64,000 nt of DNA from Diadema setosum. Lineage: Eukaryota > Echinodermata > Echinoidea > Diadematoida > Diadematidae. Location of the stretch: positions 7,949,955 through 8,013,954 of the forward strand of contig NC_092701.1 in NCBI RefSeq assembly GCF_964275005.1. The letters run 5' to 3'. The notes below the pieces were generated by a model, which was given only the letters and a program-made list of their open reading frames with translations, had not been told where the DNA came from and made no database searches. Positions 1 to 12,636 of the stretch are shown in pieces. Made by a program: the position numbers and the translations under genes. Every line of letters starts with the position of its first letter. The first letter of the stretch is position 1.

Positions 1-9
1 CAACATCAG
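1..9 (+). CDS. Copy A exon 3, last 9 bases
   Basis: The bases encode the end of the conserved S-F-N-I-R segment and stop at CAG before the donor GTATGT. The same ending and donor occur at 19696 (copy B) and 37455 (copy C). Confidence 0.8.
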
Positions 10-2997
10 GTATGTATTTAGTGTAGTGTAAATTTGTCATTAAAAAAGAAATTAGACTCTAGGAAATGGGAATCTACCCTATTATGTGAATTAAACGAAT
101 GAAGAAATATCAAAATATACATAATATGAATTTATTTCCTGTTGTATTTCTAAAGATTTATTTAAATCCATGTGCTGTAATCAAGAAGATTGCTGCAATT
201 CGTGATGTCTCAGCAGGGAAACGATGTAAAGGAAATATAGAGAGAATTCGGATGTATCCAAAGTCTGTTTTTCATGAAAAGGACTAATTCCTTCCACCAT
301 TTACTGGAATAAAAGAATGTGATTATACCCCCTACCTTCTGAAAGATGCAAAGTGCTCTTTCATTACGTGAAAAAAACAAAGCAAATGAAGATGTATTGC
401 ATTCCGAATTGTTGTAAATCTTCTTATCAAACGATCCAAGACGACACATGAATTAATAAAAAATGTAAGAATTTATAACTATTAACCCTAATTAGGCCGG
501 GCTATTTAAGTAGATGATAGAGCGGGGGGGGGGGGGGGTCCCAAGCCCCCCCCCCTCCCCCTCCAGATCTCGGCCGTCGACCGCGCTATCGCGACGAAAA
601 TTGGCACACACATTGCCTATGAAGTGTTCTAAAGTACCATGAAGTTAATTTTTCAAAAAAAAATGACATTTATGTTAAATTATGCTAATTTATGCATGAT
701 GATGCATGAAATCAAACAATTTGGTATAAATCGCTAAATTAAGCTCAAAACAGGCCCTTTTTTGTAAATATTCTTTTTAGTGTCCTTTGCAAATGTAAGA
801 GAAAAGAATTTCTGAAGTATTTTATTTTTTTTTTGAATTTCATATGTATTTCTTTGTTTTTTATCGACTTCATTTTTTAATTATTTTTTCGATGAAATTT
901 GTCCGCGACATTGTTCCAAACAAGAAAATATGTTTTTAATTGATTTTAGTCAATAAAACCCCCAAAATAATCATGCTTTTATGAAATTTGCCTGTAAGCA
1001 CAGTTTGCATTGAAAGTGTACACGAATTCACGTTTTTTTGAGCAATTTTTGGTTTGACATGCACGTACATATTTATGTGCAACTTCGGAACCGCGCGCCT
1101 GGGCATCGCAAATTTGGTGTCAAAAATGCGGGAGACTCGAAAGAAAACAGTCATGAAACGTCGTGGCAATAGCTTTTCGCGTTAGCGATACATCGCGCGG
1201 AAACGCGGAAACCGATTATCCGAGTTTCCTCAAATTCACTATCCGTGTTACATTGCTGTATTGAATAAAAAGTTGATTATGTTTATTTCAATTTTAAGAG
1301 GAGAGAATATTCATTAGCTCACCTGAGCCAAATGCTCAGCTGACCTATTCCGATTAAACCGTCCGTAATTTTCTTTGTTACGTCATCAACCCCTCGAAAA
1401 CGCGAGGTCAAGTTTACATTAAAGCCCTAAAATCAAGGAATCTTTAAAAGTCTTCTTTTCTAAAGAACCAACATGGATAGAGATAATTTAGAACTGTCAG
1501 TATAAGTACATTTGGCGACTGTACTTACAAATTTGTTCATGGTGGATCCGGGCGTGCCCCCTTGGCGGGGTAAAACTGGGTCCAATTTTCCACATATTCA
1601 TCATTTTCTTAAAAAGGCATGGACAATTTTTCACCAGATTTGCTGCTAGCATCCCAATGGTAATAGGATTTCGGTGGTAGTAAGTTTCAGGTTTGTGTAT
1701 GTTATAGATTCAGGGCCTTTTATTAGGGGGGGGGGGAAGGGGAGGGGAAATGTGGGGGATGATTTTCAAATTTTCTTCTTCTTTTTGAAAACGCATCCCC
1801 CAAACCCGGCAAGTATCCAAGTATTATCGCTATAGGTAAAAGAATAATAATATAGGCAAGTGTACAAATAGGCACCATTTGGGAACTATGGGGGTCATGG
1901 GGGACGGGGTTACAAAGTACCCAAGGGCTCCAACAATCAGAACCTGTAAAGAACAACAACAGAACTAAATTCATAATCAAAAGGTAGAAATGCTCTATAG
2001 TGAATATTAACTGTATCAGTCAGTATGCTTTCTTCTTTGGCAGACCCAGGATAAGTCCTACACGACGGTGTCCGAAGTGCAGTGGGGCCTGGGCCAAATT
2101 GCGGACTACTTTTCACATTTCAATCTTTAACAAAAAATGCATGGCATGATTTTCAACAAACTTACCCGGTATTATTGAGTGAAAGAGTATTTATAGCAAA
2201 GATGTAAGATTGGTTCAAATGTTCTGGTAGATTTATAATTCATTAAGAAATCAAAACCTCTAACGTGTCTTCATATCTTATGTCATTATGTGTATATGCA
2301 ATACATTGTCCATAATCGTTATGAAGACACGACATTGTACTTACCTAGGAGATTTTATTATAAGCAATAAGTCAATCTACTGTTTCTAGAGTGAGGTGTC
2401 ACGAAACGCCATACACTGTATATCTATATTATTCAGAAAATACTTCCACATATTTTTAGGTAAGTGATCGTGTACTGAACGATCCTGACTGACTGATATG
2501 ATTTGGTGAATCATCATGAAAACAGACTACAAAGTCACTGTTTCCAGATGTCCATCCGACAACAAGTCTCTCGTGTAGACCCTAGGACTTCTTTAAGTGT
2601 GCTGTCATTTGGATTGTGGCAGTATGTTTAGTTTCAAAACTTACACACTTCCGGTTTCACCGTATATAGGATATGCATGATCGAACCAACTCAGGTGAAG
2701 ACAGGACTGTTACAGTGGGCTGTGTCTGAAACCGACGGCCTGAGCAAAGACAATACCGTTCATGAAATCGATCGACGTCAGATGAGATGCTTTTGCGACC
2801 ATATGGCTGCGTTCCCCTCCATGTCGGTGGACGACGTGGTCGACGTCTTGATGACGAAATGCGTCGAGGTCGACGACCCGGTTTTCAGACACCTGGTCGT
2901 CTCCACTGAGGGCATGGAGGCACTGGGAGAAGCCGTTGCCGACCTGACGGGGGAGAAGTCGATCGCCTCACCGCGGAAGATGATTGGGGCTATGTAG
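1..2997 (+). CDS. SDR copy A, RDH8/17beta-HSD1-like, 3' part only
   Basis: This is the first of four tandem short-chain dehydrogenase/reductase genes, cut by the left edge of the window. What is visible is the last 9 bases of exon 3 (1-9), a GT-AG intron (10-2669) and exon 4 (2670-2997, stop TAG). The join restores codon AGG (Arg) and reads on as I-C-M-I-E-P-T, the segment after the catalytic helix that in RDH8 and HSD17B1 reads xxxEPGPVxT. Exon 4 is open throughout and matches exon 4 of copies B and C at most positions, so copy A is probably a working gene whose first three exons lie to the left. Family members act on retinoids or steroids with NADP(H); the substrate here is unknown. The intron is the longest of the three visible third introns because it carries an extra insertion near 476-1205. 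Confidence 0.85.
10..2669 (+). other. Copy A intron 3
   Basis: The intron is homologous along most of its length to copy B intron 3 (19697-21536). It includes a stretch near 1311-1350 with a GCTCACCTGAGCC-type element (near 20295-20330 in B), a G-run near 1728, and the stretch before the acceptor. No coding sequence is visible in it. The piece at about 476-1205 has no counterpart in copy B. Confidence 0.7.
476..1205. mobile_element. Insertion in copy A intron, absent from copy B
   Basis: Copy A and copy B introns align up to about 470 (20177 in B) and again from about 1206 (CCGATTATCCGAGTTTCC; 20190 in B). The roughly 730 bases between exist only in A. They contain a G-run facing a C-run (521-560), a stretch ending in CGCGCTATCGCGACGAAAAT, AT-rich sequence with repeated TTATGC, and a CG-rich end near 1150-1205. 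I cannot see clear terminal inverted repeats or a target duplication, so the class is unknown and a deletion in B is also possible. Confidence 0.5.
2670..2997 (+). CDS. Copy A exon 4 (C-terminal substrate/lid region)
   Basis: The acceptor is TATATAG before 2670. The exon gives about 108 residues, ending in K-M-I-G-A-M. It holds the EPTQVKT turn, then a mostly helical region with R-R-Q-M-R-C-F and S-V-D-D-V-V-D-V-L. That second segment corresponds to the part of RDH8/HSD17B1 where NPxxVA leads into the last helix. Its length of 328 nt equals that of copy C; copy B is one codon shorter. Confidence 0.85.
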
Positions 2998-3436
2998 ACG
3001 TTGATATCATGCTCATGAGCTTTATATGTCATAGCACCTATATTGCTACAAGAAATATAGATACACATGTATAAGATATTCTTTAATGAAATTATTTGTC
3101 CATGCGTTATTGTTATGATCGAGTGGCTTGTTCTACCACGTATAGCAATTCTCCTTATCAGCGCAAGAAAACAAGAACGGTCGGAATTGATGATTACTGG
3201 TTAAATAGAGGTTTCCATAGGGTTAAGATAATTTCTATCCTATGGATGATTTTCACTTTAAAGAGCAGGATCATCACAACGTCAAAGACCATTCTCTAAC
3301 GTGATGTTAGTAACACCTTATCTAACAAAAATATTCTTATCGAATAATCGTGAGAATTCTGTCGCTTTCACAAGCCTCTTTGTCTAATGAACATTTGGAC
3401 GACGGCAATTCCGATGGTCTGCCCAACTTTATTATT
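2998..3436. other. Copy A 3' flank
   Basis: The first 150 bases (TCATAGCACCTATATTGCTA and the following) match the 3' flanks of copy B (21862-21974) and copy C (38176-38290), so the duplicated unit extends past the stop codon. The remainder is AT-rich and holds no gene that I can see. Confidence 0.6.
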
Positions 3437-3580
3437 ACGTTTCCCACCAAGTTGGTGGAAGTCTTGTTGACAGAATACGTGGAGCTCGACGACCTCATGG
3501 TGGTCACCTCATGGTACGTGGTCCATGCGAAGGAATCAAGAAGGTGCGGAGCCGAGACGTTGATGGCGGCTGTGGCTTAG
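3437..3580 (+). pseudogene. Relic of SDR exon 4 downstream of copy A
   Basis: The segment GTCTTGTTGACAGAATACGT followed by GGAGCTCGACGACC closely matches exon 4 of copy A (GTCTTGATGACGAAATGCGT then CGAGGTCGACGACC). The translated piece L-V-E-V-L-L-T-E-Y-V-E-L-D-D parallels V-V-D-V-L-M-T-K-C-V-E-V-D-D. Only the middle of exon 4 is recognisable: the EPTQVKT start and the MIGAM end are missing. The open frame 3350-3580 ends in a stop. It looks like the remains of a further, lost array member or a partial exon duplication. An alternative terminal exon for copy A cannot be excluded, but I see no good matching acceptor. Confidence 0.45.
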
Positions 3581-4084
3581 CACCAAGCAATCGGGCTTTT
3601 AACATTGTGTCTAATTAATGTAGTTTCTGATATGAGAAAATAATTACGAGATACTTTACAGAATCATTTTAAACAGGGTGTGGCCAATGTGTGTTTGTGT
3701 ATTCACAAACAATATTTTGATAAAGTTAAATTAAAAGAGTAAATTTTTAAGTGCTAAGTGTTTTGTGCAGTACCTAAAGCTCTGATTTATTGATCTTGCA
3801 GAAAGATGCGCAGAATTTTTCTGAAGACATTTCTTCACAAAGCTTGTCGCACATACACTTTTGTTTGTAGGGTATATTATATTGTTTTTACAGAAATGCA
3901 ATTTTATACAAATATATACATATAGAAAAAAATAATATCATTAAATAGTAAGAGTATGAGTTTACAAACAGAGAACCTAAACAATAATAACAAAGACAAA
4001 GTAATAGATGAGATAGAGGAAAACGGCTGGAAAACCCATATTGTTGTTGGTTGTTCATTTTCCATCTGTGAATTTAAGATGGCT

Positions 4085-4300
4085 GGATAGCCCATATTCA
4101 GCTACACTAAGCTGGTCTTCCATGGGGTCCAGTTGGATGTGGGGTGGGACCACTTCACCGGGTTAGACACTCTGCTCTTTGCGATGAATGAATGAAGCGG
4201 GATCTTTTACGTGCATGAGCTGTGACTCTCTCATACACGGGACCTCCATTTTATGTCCTATCCGAGGGACAATTCAGCGACACTGTTGTAGAGTCACTGG
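4085..4300 (-). repeat. Dispersed repeat, three copies in window
   Basis: The stretch with GGACCTCCATTTTATGTCCT, the following TCCGAGGGAC and the upstream GAATGAAGCGGGATCTTTTA reappears inverted at about 17090-17300 (before copy B) and at about 35040-35300 (before copy C). The latter two belong to the duplicated gene flank; the copy here lies on the opposite strand outside it. This wording of sequence is familiar from interspersed repeats of marine invertebrates, but I cannot name the family. Confidence 0.55.
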
Positions 4301-4529
4301 TCTTCTATGGGGATCAGAAGAAGAAGTAGAAAAAGAAGAAAAAAAAAAACACGATAGAAAAGAGGGGGAGGAAAGAGGGTTATATCGTCTTGTAATAACA
4401 ATAATGATATTAAATAAATTCTTATTCAAATTAAAGATCGACATACAAATCAAAATAATCATTAATTATACAAACATATACATGAAAATCTTTGAATTGT
4501 TCATAAAAAATACCATTGAGTCTTATTCA

Positions 4530-4819
4530 GTCTATTTAACAATAATCGATTAAATGTTACAATTGTTGGGCAGTTACGCATACAAATGGGAAGATTATCA
4601 TGCAACTTTATGCCTCTATAAAAATGTACGTTTACAACTATTTGTTCGAGGTTTCGGTAAAGGAAGATTATTATATCGAAAATGAGAGAGTTTATCAATA
4701 AATGACATATTTTCTTGCAAATAACTGGGTGTCAAATTATTCAAAACTTTAAACATCATAATTTGAACGTGACGAATTTGACGAGGTTTCAAAATTTTCC
4801 ACTGTAATGTTTCATGCAT
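4530..4819 (-). mobile_element. LINE reverse-transcriptase C-terminal fragment
   Basis: On the minus strand the translation from 4819 reads P-R-Q-I-R-H-V-Q-I-M-M-F-K-V-L-N-N-L-T-P, and continues near 4640 in a second frame with R-G-I-K-L-H-D-N-L-P. This is the post-catalytic C-terminal region of non-LTR reverse transcriptases of the CR1/jockey type (the MxKxLNxLAPxYL block followed by the WNxLP-like block). It is a short, 5'-truncated remnant with at least one frame change near 4640-4690. No catalytic core is present. Confidence 0.6.
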
Positions 4820-4839
4820 GCACGGATAAATGAGTTGAC

Positions 4840-7703
4840 TGACGAGTAGATAGTTATCAAGCTGAATGTTGAGACATGTAACCCCTCAATTTTCATTTCC
4901 ATCAAGTTCTTTAAGAACCAATATGTATTATTATATTCCAAGATGTGTAATCATTTGAAGTGTATTACCTGCGTATATTCATCGGAAATGAAAATAATAA
5001 AACATGCATGTGAACATGCATGTGTCAAATGAAAAAAAGAATTAAATGTAGATTTGAAGAGTTCTGGTGCTGTGATCTAATAAAGTGAAATGTTTTGTTT
5101 GAATGGGATTTATCAATCTTTCTTCATTAGATATTACATGACCTCGCTTTTGTTTCTCGTGAAAGTGAAAACAAGTGCAAAATCAGGTACGCCAATTCTA
5201 AAATCTAAGTCATACGTCAATACCCATTTTCTTTCCTCCAAAGTCAAGTCCAAACACCTCCATTTCATAGTGGAGTAATCCAATACCTAACTCCAAAGAG
5301 AGGTGTTGGGTCATCATCGTTATGCTCGACAATACTTTCACAACCAGTAACCTGACTACCTTAATTCCCTCCTGGATACAGCAATTAGCTCTGAAGAACT
5401 TTTATTACAGGTAAGAAAGACATTTTCTATCTCACTATTTTCTGGACAAATGTGAGGAATCTATTTATGTAAATGATATTATGTAAATGAATGATAGAGT
5501 GTCATTACTAGAATGCTTTTGTTATCTAGATCTGGTTTTAAGTAGGAATGCCAGCTATATACTGCAAGAGAATGAGTAACAAAAGAAGTAGGAGATGTCA
5601 ATTTATAACCTTTATACATTGTATTAGATAGGAAAAACATATCTACGAAGATGTGGAAATGATTAGGTTGCATCCATCCATATGTCTCTTTGTTTGAGGT
5701 CAAATGTTTACAGTTGAAACAGTTAATCTTCAGTGCAAGGTACAAACTGAGCTTACAAGTAGCACGTGTGAACACCACCCATTCAGTATTGCAAACTTAT
5801 ACCATTGTCAGTAAGAGCTGCACGTTCACATCCCATTTGTATAATAAAGTGAACTGTCAAGTTTTAACAAGTAAGGTTAATTGCTACACAGCTGCACACG
5901 AGTCCTTGACCCAGCCACTTATAGACTGTGTTTGCAATCACAGGACCTATACACGTATTCTAGCTTTGTCGTATTCTCCTTGAAGTTTCAGGTTGTCGGA
6001 CCGTTGTGTGGAGGGAATGACGCAGCAAGTTTCTGGTTATACTCGAAGTCTGCTCGTCAATGTGTAGCCTATTTCCATTTAAAAGAAAAAAAAATGCAAA
6101 AGTCATGATAATCCATTATGTTATGTTAAGATTGTGGTCCAAATTTGCCATTCTGGAATGATTTCATAGCATTATATTTTCCAACGTTTCTTGCGATTCT
6201 TTTTTTTTTTTGGGGGGGGGGGGCACATTAAATCAATCATTGAATTCAGTTCTGTCTGTCGTATTCACTTGTCGTTCTTGATGTTCGATTGATACACTAA
6301 CAATACACAATATACAAGAAAATATATATACGATGTGACGAAACGGAAGATCGCCCCGGCATTCAGTCGTTCTTAAAAGATACAACTGTTCTTCCCTAGG
6401 GTCCCACATTCACCATACAAATTGATGTGCACAAACAGGAAAGAAATACAATGAAAGCATTCACAAAAATGTTACATTTGCAATAACGAAAAACACAAAG
6501 ATAATCACCAAAAAATAATAAAACAGTTGATATGAATATTCAAATGAGCGAGCTGATGATGTCATCACCTCTCAATTTTCCATTGATCACATTAAAAAAT
6601 ATATGAAAATTATATTATTCTCCTACGACAGAGTCAAAAATTACTGCTTTTGCTGGTTGAATAACTTGAAAATAAAGGAGCATAAGTGCGTTTGATAATA
6701 ATATAAAAAAAACAATGGAAAATTTTCAGCTATATATGAAAACTATTGCAAGTTGTGAGGGCATGACATCATCACTTCACGATTTGCATGTAATATTGAC
6801 TGTTTTAGAACTGTTTCGGAAAAGAAAATTAGCGAAACTTAAAAATTTCATAAATTTCTTATCTTTCGTCCGATTTTTGATCAAATTTTCATTGTTGTGC
6901 AGAGAAAATGTTTATCCTTGACAGACCAATTCTAACCTGCAATAGAATTACTCTTTAAAAGATTGCTTGATCACGGACAATGATGATAACCTTGTTACAA
7001 TTACTCAATAGGGGTGGGGCCGCGCTTGGTCAAGGAGAACCGGAAGACGGTTGTGACCCTTAGGTCAATAGCTCTTCCGTTTCTTAAAGTGCATCATTAT
7101 ATAGCCGCATTAAATGGACACACGCACAAGGAAAATACGAACACAAGAAAAGAGCGTTTACCTTGCCGGGTGTAAAATCTATATCTGTAAATTATGACGG
7201 AAACTGACAAATAACGAGGAGCATATTTCCAGGGTAGTGATACACTTTAAACTGCAGGTATAGATAATGTTCAAAGGTTGTATGTACACAGTAATTCTGC
7301 TTTATATCAACGTCAATGCCTAATAACATGAAGCAGAAGGATATACGCAAATACATTATCAAGACGGACATTACTGCAAACGCAGGGTGTAAAATTCATA
7401 TCTGTATCTGTAAAATAGACTGTACAGGATATTAACAAACGACGAGAAGCATATATCTGTGGTACCTCTTAGGTGCTCTTCAATATCACAAAGTTAATTT
7501 TCAGGGTACACTTTAACTTACGCTATAGAAGAGAATGCTCAAAGGTAAGACTGATTTATGATGATTAGTGTTCGGTTATCATAAGGATCACGTATTATTT
7601 ACACAATGATTCTGCTATCAACGACAATCACGTGACAATGCTTGTGTATAGTATGAACATAAAGCAGGCTATGATCCAGACGTGACATCATGTATGGAGG
7701 TGT
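4840..7703 (+). repeat. Duplicated gene flank (5' side of copy B)
   Basis: This block aligns with the flank before copy C (about 28190-33212), and its beginning aligns with that before copy D (about 38990-39120). Shared landmarks include GTAGATAG followed by ATCA and GAATGTTGAG (4846/28209/39020), CCTCCAAAGTCAAGTCCAAA (5237/28426), and the end at CAGACGTGACATCATG (7678; CTAGACGTGACGTCATG at about 33199). Copy B has an extra piece at about 5325-5735. Copy C carries two extra mobile elements. No open reading frame in it is conserved between copies, so it is best read as non-coding. Confidence 0.7.
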
Positions 7704-8335
7704 ATCCGATTTCAGAACGATTTTTTTTTATTTCTCCAGACGCGCAACATCATGATTCAATTTAGCTAAAGATCTCCCAGAAGATAGTTAGAATTCTGAT
7801 AAATTTAGCTGTAACAGTATTATTTGAAAACTAAGCCACGCACTTAACAAAATCAGTATTTCAAATAACCCTTCCACACAACCTTCCACAACCCTTCGAC
7901 GTAAATCGTATAAATCGTATTGTATTTACCGAACATGCCCCCTCTGTATGGGGAAATTTAGGCATTGCATTTAGGCATTGCATTTTCGGTCAATGTTATT
8001 AACGCAGAATAACAAACATCAACATTTCAGCGATTATTACTAAAATTTGTACTGTAAACTTAACGTTTTTTGCTGCAGTTTAGCAATTTTCTGCACCGGC
8101 CTCCCCTGTGAGCAATCTGTCAGCGCGTGCGTAGTGCAATGGATGCGCGCGTATACGAGTTGTTTAACGGGCTTCCATTGAAAATGTACACGTTCGGTAA
8201 TAGGATACTGTTCGGTAATAGCATACCTGCCTATAGTAAATAATTATGTAGGTAGAGTGAAATTTGCGTTGTGATTGGTTGGATAGTATCACGTGATCGT
8301 GCAAAAATTGTGTTATAGTGGCACGACCGTGCCAC

Positions 8336-8600
8336 TATTGACCGATTCGAGTTCGTTGAGGGCAGCAGACATTTCATGGCACTGGGCGCAGCCCATAGAG
8401 CTCTTTTATACGTACTAGAGTGCGGACTCGTCATAGGCGCGCACGTTAAAGGCGGACTCACACTGTGCGATTTTTAGTAATGGCGGCGAGTTCTCCATGC
8501 GATCATCACAGCGATTTAAATGAGTACGCCCTCTAGCGATATGTAAATACAGCTCTATGGCGCAGCCGTAGTGGGTGTCTTAGCCCGAACTAGAAGTTGT
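8336..8600 (+). repeat. Truncated copy of the TTGACCGATTC element
   Basis: TTGACCGATTCGAGTTCGTT, the following GAGGGCAGCAGACATTTC and GGCGCAGCC match the left end of the element at 8847-9176. A separate GGCGCAGCCGTAGTGGGTGT occurs near 8560. The pieces are broken up by unrelated sequence. Confidence 0.5.
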
Positions 8601-8846
8601 TTACAGGATTGACAGCGCGTATGCATGCAATTCAAAGGAGCCGCCGCGCGCACAGACGATCGGCAATAGGATTTAACACGCAGTGCAATGGGACTGAAGT
8701 AACCAACGCACACGTGACTCATTTCAGCGCTTCCTATTGGCTACATTCTTGAACCCATTTTATAATGTAGGTTTAACACACACATACAGTTACAAGTGTA
8801 CATAGCTTTTCAACATCTACTGTAGATGGTTGCTTATTTATGTGTA

Positions 8847-9176
8847 TTGACCGATTCGTGTTCGTTGAGGGCAGCAGACATTTTACGGCACAGGGCGCAG
8901 CCATAGTGGGTGTATCAGCCGACCCCCCCCCCCCCCTGCTCTCCCCCACCCCGGGCAACATGTTTATCACGCACTTGTAACAAAGGTTCGCGCACTAAGC
9001 AAGCATTTCCGCACTCAGTACGAGACGCCCATTGGCTAAAGCAGTTTTTCATTCTGCGCGCGTGCTAATGTAGGGAGAGGGGTGGGGAATGGGAAGGGGG
9101 GGGGGGATCGGCTAAGACACCCACTATGGCTGCGCCCATGCCAAAAATACACATAGCGCGTCACAGAATCGGTCAA
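8847..9176. mobile_element. Inverted-repeat element, uninterrupted copy
   Basis: It starts TTGACCGATTCGTG and ends CAGAATCGGTCAA, giving an 11-base terminal inverted repeat. An inner inverted pair GGCGCAGCCATAGTGGGTGT / ACACCCACTATGGCTGCGCC is followed by a C-run on one side and preceded by a G-run on the other. The roughly 330-bp element has no coding capacity and is a non-autonomous DNA transposon candidate. No clear target duplication is visible. It serves as the empty-site control for the nested copy at 12333-13837, which lies in the opposite orientation. Confidence 0.6.
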
Positions 9177-12100
9177 CAACACAGTGCGTGCCTACGCTTT
9201 ACGTACGAAGAGATTCGCGCAAGTTGGGAGGGCGTCCGATGGACGTAGTAAGACAAGGCCAAGCATTAAGAATTCAACGTCATGCGCGCGTAGAGCGCTG
9301 GATCATGGACGCAGAATGTTTAAGCGAGTCTGCTCTGTGATGTGCAATACGTATACACGGCTGTACGTACTAGCGTTGCACGCTGTGTACAGTTTGTATG
9401 TAAACTACGGTAGGTTGCGGTTAGCGCAGTGCCGGCCGGCGGTACGGTGAGTCTTGTTAGATCTAAATTAGGGCCTAGACCTACGGAAATACATGTAGAT
9501 TGAGGGACCTGTTTACTATAATAATTAGTGCATGTTCTATTGATGCACCAGTACTGGACTATATATCCCTCGTGCAGTTCTATTCACCTCGGCCTGCGGC
9601 CTCGGTGAAACAAAACAGCACAACTTGTTGAACAGACCAATGGTAATTTATCTCGCGCCTCGTGCGATATTCGTGCCCTAAATGCACTCACAACTCATAA
9701 GTTATTCGTGTAGACCGATTCAATTTCGATGACCTATTCACCTACCGCCGCTAGCGGCGCTATAACGGTCGCCATAACTTGGGGGCCAACGGGGGCTTCC
9801 AGCGAGCTAGCTACCCAGCGAGTTGCACTTGCAGCTCAGCGGCCTAGCGTACTCATCGCGCATAGTTAGCCGGGCGCAGCCGCTGCGCCTCGGCCGGCGA
9901 CCGCTGGCGCCGCGCTAATATTGTGATTGTTTACTCACTGTGTGGAAAAGTCATTCAGCGACCTTTAATGCCTTTCTTTTGGACAAATTGAGTGATTCAG
10001 ACAATGATCTACTTTGAAAGCTTCAAAGGAAGGATCAGGAAAACACATTGCGCAGTTGTTGGGTGCACAAATAACAGAAAAAAAAAATGGAAATGGAAGC
10101 TGCACAGCAGAGTGTGAAATTCAGACACCGCTGGCGCATGATAAATTAAGGCAAAATTAAAAACAATTAAGTGAAATACAACAATATAAAAATGCACAGA
10201 TTTCGAAACAAACTGTCTACTAGATTCTCTATTTAATTAGGTTATCACCGCATATTCGTAAAATATGTTGTTCATCTTTGAAGACAAGTTTAGATCAAAG
10301 AATTTGATAATTCATCGATTTTTTTTTTTTTTGGGGGGGATTTTTTTTTAATCCTTGCATACTTTTTTTTAAATCCTACTTGCCAAAGTTAGAATCCACT
10401 TCCTGGCTAGACTTTATTATTATGACAAACATTTTACGGCCTACACTACAGCTAAATAAATGTTTCAAGATGCGTTAGATTCTTATATTGTTTTCACTTC
10501 TTCAATGTTCAGCACTGAATTGACCATAGGCCTATTCAATTTTGGCCTGGAACTCTGAATTTGACTTTTGATAAAGTGATAGGCCTACTTATGAATATTA
10601 AACCATGGATGGTGGCAAACATCTGTTTCATAATCATACTAAGAAAGTATGATTTGAAAATCACTTCTGTAGATTATAATATTAGGCGTTAACGTAATGT
10701 TATGCAAGGTTGCTTAGACCTAAAACAGTAGTGAAGTTTCGGTTGTAGACATCAGGCGACGTAGTCGTAACTTAAGTTTAGGCATATACAGCCTATAGAA
10801 ATGCGTAGATTTATATTCCGTTTGGTTTACTCAGTTAGGCTTGCCTGAAGTTATCGACAACCGAAAATGATATAGGATGTGGGGTTCTAGAAGTCAATAG
10901 GTCTAAATCTAGTTTGGACTCTTGCCTAGATTTCTAGACAAGATCTAACGTTAAGACAGATTCTACCCTGCTGGCCCGACACTCCCGAGTAAAGGCAAAA
11001 GCCTGCCCTAAAAATGTTAAGTTAACTGATAGCTTGCAATATTGCGCCTAGCCTGACCAGACCGCTGTGCACAGCACAACAGTCTGACATGTACTAGTGT
11101 TTAAACGTACGTAAGCGACTGTCGCTTATGACGGCAAGACCACAAAAATGTCTTTTATTTTGTTTCATTTTAACAGTAATACCACCCACCTATATCGTAT
11201 GTTGCTGATGGTTGAGTTGAATTTGGTGTTTTGTTGGTATCCAAACCTTATTGTTGAATTTTTCGGAGTAGATTGTGCGATGATTCACAAAATTAACGAA
11301 CAGCCACGAACGCTCAACCCGAGATACCGTGTTAGCATTTTACGTACGCCCGTGCGTTTCGTGTGTTACGTAAAGCTTGTCGTCTTCTACCATGTATTTC
11401 CGCGCGTGCTGCTCTCATGATACGTCACTCCGACTACCTCCGACTACCTAAGTTGTAGCATAGGAGAGTGATTGCCATTCAATAACACGCAGAAGATGAG
11501 GAGTGAAGCAATACGGACGCTCACAGACCTGATTTTAAGGACGGATTTCGGTAGGTTTTTGATGCAATTAAAAAAAGATACGCATACCGATTATTGGATG
11601 ATTATCATAGATTACGGGGATTCCTTATATTTTAGTTTTCCACGATTCAAAAAGATATTCATGAAGGAGTCGCACAACCACCACTGAAAAATGACAACGT
11701 CTGCGAAGGAGTACACGTGCAGCGCTGTCGCTTCGCGACAGCGGCTGCGTGTAGTTATATTGCGCCATATCTAGCTCAAGATTCTTATTCATTATTTGTA
11801 TTTAATTATATCAGTTAACTTGTCAACAGCCTAGGCTTATTAGCAAGACGTCTGCCTGCGCCTAGCAATAATTCTCCCCAGCGGTTTTTATTCTCTTGCA
11901 AGTCTTACACAAATGTGAATATACGGGGCTTTACACGCGAGTACCCGTCATCGCCAAAGAAATAGAGTCTACAAACATGCACGGATCGTACCGATATTTA
12001 CCTTGAAATTCAAGTTTTGGCTACAGCCGTATGTCATCTACCCATTTGCTCATAGTCGGTATAAGTTGTTTAATTTTGTTTATTCTTAATTAGCTAGGGG

Positions 12101-12332
12101 AAAAAAAATGAAGACTCTAGTTGTCACGAATCCAGATGCGTCGATCGCTGCCAGCGCCAGAGATAGCTAGCTGGCCGGCTGGCGCCGGGTGGTAAAAGCA
12201 CTGGCTGCCGCTGGCACCCTTGCCACCCACGCAGCAGGGCGCTTGCCGACCCGGCCTGTTTGGCCCCCAGTTAGTTATGGCGTCGCCTTTTAAGAGGGCG
12301 CACTTCCATGAACAGTTGCTTGAATCGGTCTG
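9177..12332. other. GC/CpG-variable non-genic stretch
   Basis: I see no recognisable gene, RNA or repeat family here. Local features are a palindromic CCTCGGCCTGCGGCCTCGGTG near 9588, a CG-rich segment at 9730-9920, and many CCTAGAC/TAACGTTA-like words at 9460-11050. The small open frames at 11148-11420 and 11472-11687 resemble nothing I know. Confidence 0.4.
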
Positions 12333-12636
12333 TTGACCGATTCTGTGACGCGCTATGTGTATTTTTGGCATGGGCGCAGCCATAGTGGGTGTATCAGCCG
12401 ACCCCCCCCCCCCCCTCCGCACTCCCCCACCCCTCTCCCTACATTAGCACGCGCGCAGAATGAAAAACTGCTTTAGCCAATAGTAATGGGCGTCTCGTAC
12501 TGAGTGCGCGAATGCTTGCTTAGTGCGCGAACCTTTGTTACAAGTGCGTGTAAACATGTTGCCCCGGGGGCGTTTTTTTTTTAAAGACGGCACAGATTGG
12601 GGCATGGCGCGTGTTAAACCTATGGGAAAAACGTTG

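Noticed and set aside
5690-6108. Overlapping frames of 97 and 75 residues before copy B
   Set aside because: The homologous flank before copy C does not keep them open, so they are not conserved as coding.
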